Positions 1 to 8,798 of a stretch of DNA of 64,000 nucleotides are shown one piece after another (position 1 is the first letter of the stretch; each line of letters begins with the position of its first letter). The notes under the pieces were generated by a model. It saw only the letters and a list, made by a program, of their open reading frames with translations. It was not told where the DNA came from and ran no database searches. Source of the stretch: a virus. Location: positions 1-64,000 of IMG/VR virus record IMGVR_UViG_3300047388_000107, one strand, 5' to 3'. The translations under genes and the position numbers were made by a program.

Positions 1-121
1 GCATCCGGCCAAGCGGGATTACGTCAACCACCATCCGTATTGCCTGCACCTCTGGCGGCCGCTCGAAGGCGTCATCCCGTTGCCGCCGTCGGAGTTTGTC
101 GGGCCGAAGGAAACGGCATGA
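1..121 (+). CDS. DUF7694-like protein, 3' end only
   Basis: Bases 1-121 encode the last 39 or so residues of the same protein that is complete at 52018-52389, ending in GPKETA and a TGA at 119-121. The segment contains the HHPYCLHLWRP block typical of this small phage family of unknown function. Its 5' part is missing only because the window starts inside it. If the 127-bp repeat closes a circle, this is the tail of the 52018 gene. The stop overlaps the next start (ATGA), indicating translational coupling. Confidence 0.75.
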   Translation, partial: HPAKRDYVNHHPYCLHLWRPLEGVIPLPPSEFVGPKETA

Positions 122-127
122 GCCTGC
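1..127. repeat. 127-bp direct repeat, copy 1
   Basis: Bases 1-127 are identical to 52269-52395 (constant offset 52268); the copies diverge at base 128 (c) versus 52396 (a). The length equals the largest k-mer commonly used by SPAdes-type assemblers, and the window begins exactly at the repeat. This suggests an assembly branch or circular-overlap point rather than a biological terminal repeat (inference). Confidence 0.95.
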
Positions 128-351
128 CGCCACACAGGAAAATGAAACATCCGCTCGTTAGGCGCACATCGCCGAAAGGCCAGCCATTTCTTGGGACGTG
201 CGCCACCTGCGGCAAGACCGACATTCCGTTTGAGGCCGTATCGGTGGAAGAATGCAAAAACCCCACCATGACATATGAGCAGGCCATTCTTACCGCGCTC
301 TCTGCGACAGAATTTGAAAATTCTGGCCGAGATCAGGACGCCAACGAATGA
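118..351 (+). CDS. Small CxxC protein, 77 aa
   Basis: Function not recognised. The start is the ATG overlapping the preceding stop (ATGA) and the stop overlaps the next gene in the same way, so it sits in a tightly coupled rightward operon. Residues GTCATCGK give one CxxC pair, possibly half of a zinc knuckle. The first codons MSL lie inside the 127-bp repeat, so the same start feeds a completely different protein at 52386. The 3' end carries an 18-bp near-palindrome (308-325) that recurs at 46208 and 50863. Confidence 0.6.
   Translation: MSLPPHRKMKHPLVRRTSPKGQPFLGTCATCGKTDIPFEAVSVEECKNPTMTYEQAILTALSATEFENSGRDQDANE
308..325. repeat. CAGAATTT-AAATTCTG palindrome, copy 1
   Basis: CAGAATTTGAAAATTCTG is an imperfect palindrome whose reverse complement, with flanks, is identical over about 25 bases to the copy at 50863-50880; a fully symmetric version lies at 46208-46225. 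It overlaps the last codons of a small gene. It may be a protein-binding site (inference). Confidence 0.6.
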
Positions 352-593
352 ATGATCCGCAACAACGCATGCTGACGGACTTCGGCAACCTGTTCATCGA
401 ACGGCTGCACCGGCTGATGGACGACTGTGCCGATACCTGCCATCGCGGCGGCATCGACTATCCCAACACGGTCGCGGTGTTGATGACCATGCTGCTGCAC
501 GAAGCCGCCAGCGGCGCTCACGTCAACAAGCTGACAAGCACGCAATTCAGAACAGTATGCGAGGAAGCCTACCGGTTGCAGTCGGAACGCTGA
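348..593 (+). CDS. Small helical protein, three-paralogue family, member 3
   Basis: This 81-residue protein resembles those at 50902-51180 and 51482-51769. All three show an amphipathic N-terminal helix ending in repeated leucines (LFIERLHRLMDDC), a central Cys, a hydrophobic VMLV or ITQIIV-type helix, then an acidic turn followed by F, a Cys or Ser and an AY pair near the end. Function unknown. The start overlaps the upstream stop. Three copies in one early operon suggest duplication and divergence, perhaps as host-interaction factors (inference). Confidence 0.7.
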   Translation: MNDPQQRMLTDFGNLFIERLHRLMDDCADTCHRGGIDYPNTVAVLMTMLLHEAASGAHVNKLTSTQFRTVCEEAYRLQSER

Positions 594-612
594 ACATGGT
601 ACCGTAACGCTC

Positions 613-813
613 ATGAAACTCCATCCTGACACCCCGGTGATGGTCGAATGGTGGGTACACACGCGCATTCCGAGCGTCCATTATGCCGTGGTCTGTCCGT
701 ATGCGCAGGCGCTGGCGTGGCACAACCGGGGCCTTCCGATCAGCTGCTTCACCATCGATGCCGATCTGTTCGAGGAGCTGTTTCATGAGCGCAACTCCAA
801 GACCGCAGGATGA
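613..813 (+). CDS. Hypothetical protein, 66 aa
   Basis: Function not recognised. It is a compact protein rich in aromatic residues (VEWWVHTRIPSVHYAVVC). No strong ribosome binding site precedes the ATG. The 3' end overlaps the next gene by 29 bases in another frame. Confidence 0.5.
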   Translation: MKLHPDTPVMVEWWVHTRIPSVHYAVVCPYAQALAWHNRGLPISCFTIDADLFEELFHERNSKTAG

Positions 814-955
814 CGAAGCCATCGCCGCGATGTGCCGGTGGCTGCAAGCGCACAAGATGGTCGCGCTGGGCACCCGCAGCGGCAAGCTGATCCTGCTGCC
901 AGCGGAACAGGTTTACGGCCCCGAATGGACACTCAAGCAGCAAAATGATATCTAG
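785..955 (+). CDS. Hypothetical protein, 56 aa
   Basis: Function not recognised. The ATG at 785 is preceded by GAGGAG at good spacing, which decides the start over a longer upstream open frame. The sequence starts MSATPRPQDDEAIAAMCRWL and contains a short basic helix. It is the last small gene before the giant structural gene. Confidence 0.5.
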   Translation: MSATPRPQDDEAIAAMCRWLQAHKMVALGTRSGKLILLPAEQVYGPEWTLKQQNDI

Positions 956-956
956 C

Positions 957-975
957 TACCCGGTTTTACCGGGTA
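957..975 (+). promoter_or_regulatory. Perfect 8-bp hairpin before giant virion gene
   Basis: TACCCGGT, a TTT loop, then ACCGGGTA. No U-run follows, so it is probably not a classical terminator. It lies just upstream of the AAGGA ribosome binding site (978-982) of the 989 gene and may protect or attenuate the mRNA at the early-structural boundary (inference). Confidence 0.5.
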
Positions 976-988
976 CCAAGGAAATATC

Positions 989-3900
989 ATGGACCTCGAT
1001 CCGGTCGGTGCCGATCTCAGCGGCGAGAACCAGCTTACGCTGGATCCCTCCAGCGGTCTCGATCCTTCCCGTCAGGTCAAATATATCGGCACGGCGGCCA
1101 CCGCCGTCACCCCCAACGTTTCAGCTCCGCTCTATACCGACGTTTCGACCGGAGCAACCATTATGCCGCGCGCGCCGCAGGCGCTGGCAGGCGTGCCGGT
1201 GGTCGGTGAGACCACCCAAACCGGTCCGGTGCAGCTGCAGCCGCCCAATCCGCTGAATTTGTCGCTGCAGGCGCGCTCTCTGGTGATGAGCGCGGATCCC
1301 AATGCGGCCAGCACGCAGCCGACCATCCAAATGACGCAACGACCAACGCAAGTCGCGCAGCAGGGACCGATCACGCTGGGCGGACCACAAGGCCCGGTGC
1401 CGGTCAATCCTCAAGTTCAACTTCGTCCGCAGCCACAACCGGTACCGCAGCGGCCAGCGGCAGCGACCCAATCTGCCGATCCCAACTTGCTGAAAGCTAA
1501 AGAAGATTTGCAGAAAGGCATCGACTGGGCGGAAAAGGAAGGCAACAATTCCTTCAACGAGCTTTGGTTCGGCGCCGATGCAACTCGCAAGTTGCGGGAC
1601 GAAGCAGCCGACAAGCGTCTCAAGATTAAGCAGATCGATGACGCCATCCAGCAGCAGCAGGACATTCAGGCCAAAGGAAGGAATGCGGGTTACAGTTTAA
1701 GTCCTAGCGCGACCGACAACACCGTCACCAACGCTCTGGTGAAGGACATGCTGAGCGGCAGGGCGGACGTGGCCGAAAGAGCTTCGCAAATTCTGACCGC
1801 CTTCGGTCATGGCGACATGGCCAAGGGTCTCGAAAGTCAGATGGTGGCTGGCATCGAAGGCAGGTTCAAGACCAATCAGGACATCCTGACCCAACTGAAT
1901 AACGTCAAGACCAACAGCGAGTATGTTGCGCTTAAAGACAAACTGCAAAAACAGGCGGATGCCAACGATCTGACGCTTCCCAGTGTCAATGACAACTGGC
2001 GGCCCAAGATCGAGCAGATGGTGGAAGCCGGTCGTCAAGCCATGGTAAAAGTCCAGCGCTATCGTACCGTAGTGGCGCAGCAAAACGACTACACGCCGCA
2101 CACTGACGAGAAAAAAGCAGCACAGCTGGTCAGCAATCAGAAAATGGCGAACGGCACTGAAGTGATGCCGGGTCTTACGGGAGTGCAAAATCTTGGCAAC
2201 GGCGTCGAGGGCACCGCCGATGTTTACGGTTCGAACAATTTGCGATTGTACGGCGCGCCCAAGAACAAGGAAGGTTCGTACAACGTCTATGGACCGGAGC
2301 AGCGCAAGGTAACCGATGCGATACTGAAAGAAGCGATGCCGCCAGACCAGCGCGGCAAGCTTGCCGGACTTTACCGCATGTACGAAGGTGCCACCCATGA
2401 CAGCAAGGGCAAGCCGCTGCCACCTCACGAAATCAACACCAATTCAAACATGCTGCAGCTTATTTCCGAAGTTCTGACGGCGGAATTTCGCGAAAGTCCG
2501 AATGCCGGTGCCAATGCATCGATGATGGCTCTTGAATTTAAAAATCGCGGCTGGGCGCAGAACAAAGTTGACGATCTGGTAAAATTTTACGCCGGTATCA
2601 AGGGTACACTTACTGGCCAAGAGTATAAATACCTGTCCAAGCTGACTGAAACGCAGAAGCGCGACGTTCTGGATTTCGTAAAGCGGTACGCTGACAGGGA
2701 AGTAGGCACCAAATTCAAGGGGTTTGCGCATCAGGTCGGCACTTATGGCGGTCATCTGGAAGATACCGGACTGGAAGACGAACTGGTAAACAATCCTGCG
2801 CTCAAACGCGCCCGCGATCTGGGCCGCGACGAAGAAGTACTCTACAAATCGCAGCAACCGGCCGTGGTCCGCGAGCATGACCGGGTGTATCCGACCGGAC
2901 GCGGCAGCAACGTGATGCAAGTGCCGGGGATCAGCGTCAATCCGGTCCCGGCTACCGCGCTTCCGGCGCTGTATCCGGAATTGCAAACGCTCGAGCCAAC
3001 AGAGCCAGCAAAGCCAGCACAGCCTGCAGCAACTGTTGCCGTCCCTCCTGCTGCTACGCCAATCCCACCCGCAGCAACGGGGGCTACCAGAACTGTTCCT
3101 GTCCCCTATAACCCGCGTGCGGGGCAGTATGGCGGCACCAGAGAAGCGCCTGCTGCGCCACAGCCCGCAGCACCCAGCTCTGATGATTTCTGGAAAAGCC
3201 GCAAGGGTAGCAGTCTGGAAGACACTTCCATCGGCACCAAGGTGGGAAGCGCCTTGCAAGGTGCGCTGGGTATCTCTTCGGCGCAGGCAGCGGAAGCGCC
3301 GCCACCACCTTCTCCGCATTACGAGCAAGCCAACAAGGATTTGAAACTAACTCCGCAAGAACAAAATCTCTACGAATATCATCTGCACAATCTTAACGGT
3401 CCGGGTGGTGTCGATAATCCAAACGGTTCTCGCTCGACGTTGTATCAGAGCAGCATTACGCATGGCGACAAGACTTATAACATTCCAACTGTCTATGATG
3501 GCCAGATACTCTCGGTAGATCAGGCTGCATCACGCGCAGCTAAAATAGGCTGGGACAAATTTCCGTCTTACAAAACTCCAGAAGAAGCGGAAGCGCGTTA
3601 TCAAAAAATGCACGCCTATATGGAGAGGGATACTGGAGATTATTTTGCCAGACGAGCACAACAGCCACAGCAATCGCAGCAGCCGCAACAGCCAACTAAG
3701 CAAACTCCCGGTGGTCCCGGTACGGGTGCCAAGCCTCCTCCTGCGGTCGCCGCTCCGCAAGGTACGAAGGCAGGTGGTACGTTCGAGAATGGCGTGCCCA
3801 GTAACGGCTTTCCAGTCCGGATCAGCAGCAATCCGGTGGCGCGAACCGTCTATGGCGTAGCCGGTCAGACCGCACAGAATGTTACCAAGGGCCAGCCAAA

Positions 3901-6100
3901 TTCAGCGGCGATTACCAACAATTCAGCCATTGTCGCCACCAGTTCGGCAGCTTCCGAGAGCGGTTTCAGACAGAATGAAATCCACGATGGCGGTCGCGGT
4001 TACGGTCTGTTCGGACATAACGGAGACCGGCTGGCAGCGATGCATGCGTGGAATGGCAGTAAACCGGGAGAACCTATTCCGCCAAATGTCCAAGTTGCGT
4101 TCTACACCCGAGAAATGTCGCGACTGGCGGATGCCGATCCGTTCGTTGCGCGAACGCTTGCCAATCCGAATGCCAGCGCAGAAGACTTGACGCGGGTTCA
4201 GGTTCGGCTGGAACAGCCGCAAGGTTACAAGGGACCGAGCACCGAAGAGCGGGCATCCGGCTGGGCGAACCGGCTGGCTTCTACCAGAGAACTGATGGGC
4301 GGTGCTGGTGTACAAGGTACCACGCAAACGGCTGGAGCTACCGTTCCTGCTGCTGCTGCGCAACTTGCTACGATACCCTACCCCAATCCGAAGTCGCCGC
4401 AGGAAGCCTTGGCAAACTACAAGGCCGGTGTGCGCCTGTCACCGGAGGAAGCTGCGCAGTCAGCACAGCTACGTCAGCAGAGGCTGGATCAGGCGACGGC
4501 ATCAGCGGCACATAAAGCCCCTGAGTTACTGGGCGCAGCTGGTGGCTTGATTGGGTCAGCGGGTGGTCCTGTTGGTACTGTTGGCGGCGGCGCGATTGGC
4601 GGCGCGCTTGGCGGACAGATTGAAAACTATTTCACGGGTGCACCAGAAAAACAAAATATTCCCGGTTACACCGAAGCAGGCGTCTGGGGTGGACTGAAAG
4701 GCGCAGTCACTAACATGGGAGGTCCCGGTGTTGGCGGCAGCGTGCTTCGCATTGCAGGCAGCACAGCGGTCCCGGCTGCCAAGGCATGGTACGAAACTGG
4801 CGATGTCGGAGAGACCTACGACGCGGCTTTGAGAGGTATGGCGGAAGGTACATTTGGCGAAGCCTTTGGCCGTGGTCTCGGTCTGGCGCATCAAGGATGG
4901 AATTATCTTCACACGGCCGGAAAAGCCGAGTTGATTGCTGCTGGCAAGGTGTTGTCGGAGCAGGAAGCGAGGATTATGGGACCGAGCGGCAAGATGGTTG
5001 ACAATCCGGTCTATCAGCAGGCTGCGGAAACCGCCAAGAAGCTGCATCAGGATCCAGATGTGCTGGCTTACAATTACAAGGAAACGCTAGCAGCCCAAGC
5101 CGCAGGAAAAATACCGAAGACGACGGGCGAAGTGCTGACGCAGCGTCCGGGCGCGGTTGCAGAAGCCAAGATTAGCCGCGAGCAGTACAATCCGGGTAAG
5201 GAGCAGATTGCCGAAGCTGGCACTGCGGCAACGGTAGGCAAGAATGTTCCACCGGGCACGCAGTTTGCGCCAAAGATCGCTCACGATCCGGTCGCGGCTG
5301 TTGGCAAGAACCCAAGTGAGATACCGGACATCCCGAGATATCAGCAAGCCGCAAAAATTGCGCGAGACGAGATGGACCAGAAAGCTGGCAGCTGGAAAGA
5401 AATCTGGCAGAACCAGATCAATGCGCGTTCCAACTTGCTGGACAAGGCGCGTAGAGCAGAAGAGGCGCATCCGTATGCTGACCAGAAACAGGACATGAAA
5501 GCTTACCGCGCCATGGCCGATGAAGTTCGCAAACAACAAGAGCACATCGCTAAGACGTTGTTGCCACCGGATCGAGCGCAACAAGTAATGAAGGGTCTTA
5601 ATGAAGCGGATGAAGCGTGGCGTCAGGCAAAAGTGGCTGGCGGCACGGATATCGTCAAAACAATTGCTGGCGGTGGCGACAAGGGACGCGAAGCGCTGGC
5701 TGCATTCAACAAGTTAACCGGCAACGATCCTGCTGCAAAGGGAATGCTGGATGCACTGGTTAAGCTTCATAACAAGACAGCGTTCAGCACAACTGGCGGA
5801 CGTATCACAACGACGGGAGTAGTCACGGGCGCAGCTGCGTTGGCTCATTTCATACCGGGAGTGGGCACGATGGCTGGTCTGGGTATCACTGCTCTTAAAG
5901 GACTTCATATGCTACAGCAGCACATGCTGGAGAGAGCATCAGGCAAAACCGCCAATTTCGATGAACTGATCAGACGCCAGTTGTCGAATAAAGCTAAAGC
6001 GAGATATCAGCGCGCAGGAGTTTCGGCGGTTGGGCCTGTAGTTGGCGAGGGTGTGAAACAGTATATGCAGAGCGGGCAGAATGAGGAAGCTTCGCCATAA
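989..6100 (+). CDS. Giant internal virion protein with lysozyme-like domain
   Basis: This 1703-residue protein is probably a DNA-ejection protein with peptidoglycan-cutting activity. The N-terminal 165 residues are Pro/Gln-rich low complexity. Residues about 787-885 hold a conserved phage-type segment (NIPTVYDGQ, then FPSYKTPEEAEARY). Residues about 975-1110 look like a phage tail-lysozyme domain, with the likely catalytic Glu in SAASESGFRQNE followed by GRGYGLFGHNGDR. A Gly/Ala-rich hydrophobic stretch lies near 1177-1213 and a membrane-like segment near 1608-1636. Start chosen for AAGGA 7 bases before the ATG. Its size and architecture recall giant injected proteins of podoviruses. The exact enzymatic class is inference. 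Confidence 0.8.
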   Translation: MDLDPVGADLSGENQLTLDPSSGLDPSRQVKYIGTAATAVTPNVSAPLYTDVSTGATIMPRAPQALAGVPVVGETTQTGPVQLQPPNPLNLSLQARSLVMSADPNAASTQPTIQMTQRPTQVAQQGPITLGGPQGPVPVNPQVQLRPQPQPVPQRPAAATQSADPNLLKAKEDLQKGIDWAEKEGNNSFNELWFGADATRKLRDEAADKRLKIKQIDDAIQQQQDIQAKGRNAGYSLSPSATDNTVTNALVKDMLSGRADVAERASQILTAFGHGDMAKGLESQMVAGIEGRFKTNQDILTQLNNVKTNSEYVALKDKLQKQADANDLTLPSVNDNWRPKIEQMVEAGRQAMVKVQRYRTVVAQQNDYTPHTDEKKAAQLVSNQKMANGTEVMPGLTGVQNLGNGVEGTADVYGSNNLRLYGAPKNKEGSYNVYGPEQRKVTDAILKEAMPPDQRGKLAGLYRMYEGATHDSKGKPLPPHEINTNSNMLQLISEVLTAEFRESPNAGANASMMALEFKNRGWAQNKVDDLVKFYAGIKGTLTGQEYKYLSKLTETQKRDVLDFVKRYADREVGTKFKGFAHQVGTYGGHLEDTGLEDELVNNPALKRARDLGRDEEVLYKSQQPAVVREHDRVYPTGRGSNVMQVPGISVNPVPATALPALYPELQTLEPTEPAKPAQPAATVAVPPAATPIPPAATGATRTVPVPYNPRAGQYGGTREAPAAPQPAAPSSDDFWKSRKGSSLEDTSIGTKVGSALQGALGISSAQAAEAPPPPSPHYEQANKDLKLTPQEQNLYEYHLHNLNGPGGVDNPNGSRSTLYQSSITHGDKTYNIPTVYDGQILSVDQAASRAAKIGWDKFPSYKTPEEAEARYQKMHAYMERDTGDYFARRAQQPQQSQQPQQPTKQTPGGPGTGAKPPPAVAAPQGTKAGGTFENGVPSNGFPVRISSNPVARTVYGVAGQTAQNVTKGQPNSAAITNNSAIVATSSAASESGFRQNEIHDGGRGYGLFGHNGDRLAAMHAWNGSKPGEPIPPNVQVAFYTREMSRLADADPFVARTLANPNASAEDLTRVQVRLEQPQGYKGPSTEERASGWANRLASTRELMGGAGVQGTTQTAGATVPAAAAQLATIPYPNPKSPQEALANYKAGVRLSPEEAAQSAQLRQQRLDQATASAAHKAPELLGAAGGLIGSAGGPVGTVGGGAIGGALGGQIENYFTGAPEKQNIPGYTEAGVWGGLKGAVTNMGGPGVGGSVLRIAGSTAVPAAKAWYETGDVGETYDAALRGMAEGTFGEAFGRGLGLAHQGWNYLHTAGKAELIAAGKVLSEQEARIMGPSGKMVDNPVYQQAAETAKKLHQDPDVLAYNYKETLAAQAAGKIPKTTGEVLTQRPGAVAEAKISREQYNPGKEQIAEAGTAATVGKNVPPGTQFAPKIAHDPVAAVGKNPSEIPDIPRYQQAAKIARDEMDQKAGSWKEIWQNQINARSNLLDKARRAEEAHPYADQKQDMKAYRAMADEVRKQQEHIAKTLLPPDRAQQVMKGLNEADEAWRQAKVAGGTDIVKTIAGGGDKGREALAAFNKLTGNDPAAKGMLDALVKLHNKTAFSTTGGRITTTGVVTGAAALAHFIPGVGTMAGLGITALKGLHMLQQHMLERASGKTANFDELIRRQLSNKAKARYQRAGVSAVGPVVGEGVKQYMQSGQNEEASP

Positions 6101-6165
6101 CATACACGGCGCATACGCAAATGACGGCCATGGACAGCATCTCTACAAAAAGAACGCGATAGGGC

Positions 6166-6483
6166 ATGATCTATAATCCTTTTCAGCAACCGGAAAAGTT
6201 TCCAAGTGACAAATTTCTAGACGCGATTGCTGCTGGTCACACCGACAAGGCAGCAGCGGGACTGGCAGGTTGGACCATTCTGGAAGCTGAAACATTTACC
6301 AAGGCTAACGAGCGCGAGTACGAAGTAGCCGACAATAAACGGCAACATACCTACGAAGAATACCTGATGGCGACCGGACGCGGTGTCGACGTGGCGCGCG
6401 TCGCGCTGCGACAGGAAACCCGGTCGTGGGTGCAGAAGGCGGAACCGCTGCCAGTCAAGATCATTGAAGATTACATCGACTGA
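6166..6483 (+). CDS. Hypothetical protein, 105 aa
   Basis: Function not recognised. It is soluble, acidic and helical, starting MIYNPFQQPEKFPSDKF. It lies between the giant virion protein and a small helical protein in the same direction, so it is probably virion-related or an assembly factor (inference). A weak AGGG lies before the start. Confidence 0.55.
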   Translation: MIYNPFQQPEKFPSDKFLDAIAAGHTDKAAAGLAGWTILEAETFTKANEREYEVADNKRQHTYEEYLMATGRGVDVARVALRQETRSWVQKAEPLPVKIIEDYID

Positions 6484-6493
6484 GGAGGATACC

Positions 6494-6928
6494 ATGACAG
6501 ATACCGCTACTACTACTCCTGCTACTCCCACTACGCCTCCTGTTGACAAGGCTGTGCTCAAGGAAAAAATGCAGGTAAAAGTCAACGAAATGTTCAGTGA
6601 CGAAAAAACCGATCCGGTTATTGTCGAGCGCGTGAACCAGATCGTCAATGACGCTATCGCCGGGATGCCCGAAAAGTTGATACAGCTTTCTACGGAAAAA
6701 CCTGAAGAAGCGATGATGAAAAAGTTGAAAAAAGATGTCGAGCGGATGACTGCCAGCATCCAGCCACCGGAATTGGCGGATAAGATCAAGGGCATTCCTT
6801 CGGCCATCGAAGCTGCGATTGCCGAAGGTGATAAGCCTGTAATTCCTGCAGCTCCCGGTCCTGCTAATACTGTTCCGACAGCACCACCAGCTCCGGAGCA
6901 TCAGTTGCAGCCGTATTCTGCAGCCTAG
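6494..6928 (+). CDS. Helical protein with Thr/Pro-rich ends, 144 aa
   Basis: Function not recognised. The ATG at 6494 follows a strong GGAGG. A Thr/Pro-rich start (TTTPATPTTPP) and a Pro-rich end flank a charged helical core with KEKMQVKVNEMF and MKKLKKDVERM, probably a coiled coil. It is the last gene of the rightward block and its stop overlaps the convergent metalloprotease gene. It may be a scaffold or minor structural protein (inference). Confidence 0.55.
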   Translation: MTDTATTTPATPTTPPVDKAVLKEKMQVKVNEMFSDEKTDPVIVERVNQIVNDAIAGMPEKLIQLSTEKPEEAMMKKLKKDVERMTASIQPPELADKIKGIPSAIEAAIAEGDKPVIPAAPGPANTVPTAPPAPEHQLQPYSAA

Positions 6929-7530
6929 GCTTCTTCCATTTCCAAATTGCAATCACGGCAATTCAATTTTGCCGTGATTTTCGCCCATGCGTTCTGGCCG
7001 CATTCCGGGCAGACGAACTTGAATTTCGAAGTCTTGCCTTTTTCTTTCTTGCTGGCTGTGATGATGTCGCCAAACAATTTCATATCGTAGTTTTCCTGAA
7101 ATTTTTCGTAAGCGACATCGAAGCGACCGCCTCTGACGATCTTGTGGCTGACATAGCGCCCGGTTTCGTTGCCTTCGCCGTCATCGGGCTGCAATCCGAT
7201 TTGCTTCATCATCGCTGCCCATTGCTTGTTGTGGTAGGCATTTTTCGGCGGTTTGCCGTGTTCCTGCTGCAACTGGTGCACCATTTCATGGACCAGCGTG
7301 CCGAAGGTGTCCTTGGGTTTGCGCTCGCGGATATGCGACGGGTTCAGCGCGATTTCGTGTACGGTGGTCTTGCTGCCATTGGCGGCGAACCGGTCTGCAC
7401 AGAAATAGCCGTAAGCGCTGCGATGACGATGCAGCAGGATCAGGCTGTCGGACAGTTTGCTATCAAACAACTCTTTGTTAAAAAATGTAAAAGCGTCGTG
7501 CAATACGACATAGGTCTCCATCGGTTTCAT
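6925..7530 (-). CDS. SprT-like zinc metalloprotease
   Basis: A 201-residue protein with the zincin motif HEMVH at about residues 81-85 and a further His downstream (HNKQWAAMM). The C-terminal zinc ribbon has two Cys pairs (CPECG and CRDCN). This is the SprT/Spartan arrangement; cellular members cleave DNA-protein crosslinks, but phage roles are unsettled. GGAG precedes the ATG. It is an isolated leftward gene between two rightward structural blocks, with its own sigma70-like promoter at 7558-7585. Confidence 0.85.
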   Translation of the reverse strand: MKPMETYVVLHDAFTFFNKELFDSKLSDSLILLHRHRSAYGYFCADRFAANGSKTTVHEIALNPSHIRERKPKDTFGTLVHEMVHQLQQEHGKPPKNAYHNKQWAAMMKQIGLQPDDGEGNETGRYVSHKIVRGGRFDVAYEKFQENYDMKLFGDIITASKKEKGKTSKFKFVCPECGQNAWAKITAKLNCRDCNLEMEEA

Positions 7531-7557
7531 TCGAATGCTCCTGATTTCGGTATCGTT

Positions 7558-7585
7558 ATCGTATACAATTTCACGGTACCGTCAA
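7558..7585 (-). promoter_or_regulatory. Sigma70-like promoter for SprT-like gene
   Basis: On the minus strand TTGACG (7585-7580), a 16-base spacer, then TACGAT (7563-7558), 28 bases before the start codon. A GTATAC palindrome (7561-7566) overlaps the -10. Not tested. Confidence 0.5.
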
Positions 7586-7586
7586 G

Positions 7587-7620
7587 AGCTTAAAATAGTA
7601 CTTTTGTATACACAATGACG
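7587..7620 (+). promoter_or_regulatory. GTATAC box and conserved upstream element before 7664 gene
   Basis: The segment reads TTAAAATAGTACTT then TTGTATACAC (GTATAC at 7606-7611). On the opposite strand at 25682-25705 nearly the same pair, TAAAATAGTACTT then TTGTATACAC, stands before the portal gene with four extra bases between the halves. A phage late promoter or operator is plausible (inference). Confidence 0.45.
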
Positions 7621-7663
7621 TGATAACGTCCCTTGCATCGTCCATCCAAGCGAGGGAACTGAA

Positions 7664-8398
7664 ATGGTCAACATCGTCAACGCAACGGCCCTTGGCGGTG
7701 GTTTCCGCCATTATTCTGGTCTGGTGCCCATGGTTCTGGGAGCGGGCGATCCGCACCATGCGTCGGTCCGGATTTATCACGTTCCAGCTGCCAATCCTGC
7801 TGCGATCTTCCGTGGCGATATTGTCGTGATGGCTAGTTCGGCAATCGGCATTCAAGGCGGCGCAGATATGCCGTACAATATCAGCGCTCCCAGCGCTTCT
7901 GTGCTGATCGGCGGCGGTGGCGGCACCGGACTTGGCAACCAGTCCATGACGCCAAACGTCACACGATGGGTGCCGGGAGATGTTGCCGCCACCAGCATCA
8001 TTGCGGGTGTCGTTGTCGGCTTTGGTCCCATCACGCTCTATCAGGCAAAAAATGGTTTTCAGTACGTCCCGGCTTCAACCGAAGCGTGGGTGGCTGTCGA
8101 GACTGATCCGAGTGTTGAAATGTACGCGACCGTGCCGACGGTGCCGGGCACTGCGTTCAACCTCAATCTCAACAGCGGTGCGGACGTCAAGGCTAATGCC
8201 GGTCAACAGTCGGCGCGCTTTGGCATTTCTGGCCTTTCGCTCGATCCGGCCTTCGCCAATACGGCCACGTTGCCATTGCGTATTCTCTCAAGCGGTGATG
8301 AGATCGGCAATGATCCGACAGCGCCCGGTTTCATTGCTAAGGTTACTTTCAATCCTGCACGGCATTTCCGTGGTACGGGTGGGTTTGTTGCCACCTGA
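7664..8398 (+). CDS. Putative capsid decoration or minor virion protein
   Basis: A 244-residue, Gly/Ala/Val-rich beta-type protein (MVNIVNATALGGGFRHYSGL) without recognised motif. The composition and its place as the first gene of the rightward fibre block suggest a virion surface protein. GAGGG lies before the ATG. It has its own upstream GTATAC element, in the same style as the capsid gene at 25776. No enzymatic residues were noticed. Confidence 0.55.
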   Translation: MVNIVNATALGGGFRHYSGLVPMVLGAGDPHHASVRIYHVPAANPAAIFRGDIVVMASSAIGIQGGADMPYNISAPSASVLIGGGGGTGLGNQSMTPNVTRWVPGDVAATSIIAGVVVGFGPITLYQAKNGFQYVPASTEAWVAVETDPSVEMYATVPTVPGTAFNLNLNSGADVKANAGQQSARFGISGLSLDPAFANTATLPLRILSSGDEIGNDPTAPGFIAKVTFNPARHFRGTGGFVAT

Positions 8399-8408
8399 GA
8401 GGTGACTT

Positions 8409-8798
8409 ATGGCTGGCATCGATCTTCTGAACCAATTTCCAAAATCGAAGATGGCCGGGGCTGCTAAACTGGGGCAATCGTATTTTCGTTCGAGTGAAAC
8501 AGTCAGCGTCACAGGACCGGCTTTGAAGTCCGGCAGTGCGACGATGGCCAGTGTGAACGGCACCACGTCAACGGCGACCCTGCTGGCGTTGTGCGGTCTC
8601 ACCACGTCGTTTTCATACATCATGTTCACCATTGTCACGTCGGCAGCCGGAGTCGCCATCGCGCAAAGCGGCAACCCGGCTGTAGTCTATCCGCAGGGTT
8701 CGACTGTGACGTTCAGCAATGTCTCGACAACGACAAATCAGCTCTCGGTCATGACGGCTTCTGCCGACGTGGTGACGGTGAATTACGAGGGAACCTAA
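8409..8798 (+). CDS. Small virion protein with shared N-terminal anchor
   Basis: A 129-residue protein whose first 33 or so residues (MAGIDLLNQFPKSKMAGAAK, then LGQSYFRSSETVSV) closely match the start of the next gene (MAGIGDSMLFPRSKMAAAAQ). The rest is Ser/Thr/Val-rich and beta-type. The shared start suggests a virion-attachment module used by two adjacent proteins. Its stop is followed at once by the GTG start of the next gene. Confidence 0.6.
   Translation: MAGIDLLNQFPKSKMAGAAKLGQSYFRSSETVSVTGPALKSGSATMASVNGTTSTATLLALCGLTTSFSYIMFTIVTSAAGVAIAQSGNPAVVYPQGSTVTFSNVSTTTNQLSVMTASADVVTVNYEGT

Noticed and set aside
40-117. In-frame extension upstream of the 118 ATG (and of 52386)
   Set aside because: It overlaps the DUF7694-like coding sequence in another frame and gives an Ala/Arg/Pro-rich shadow peptide; the ATGA-coupled start is preferred.
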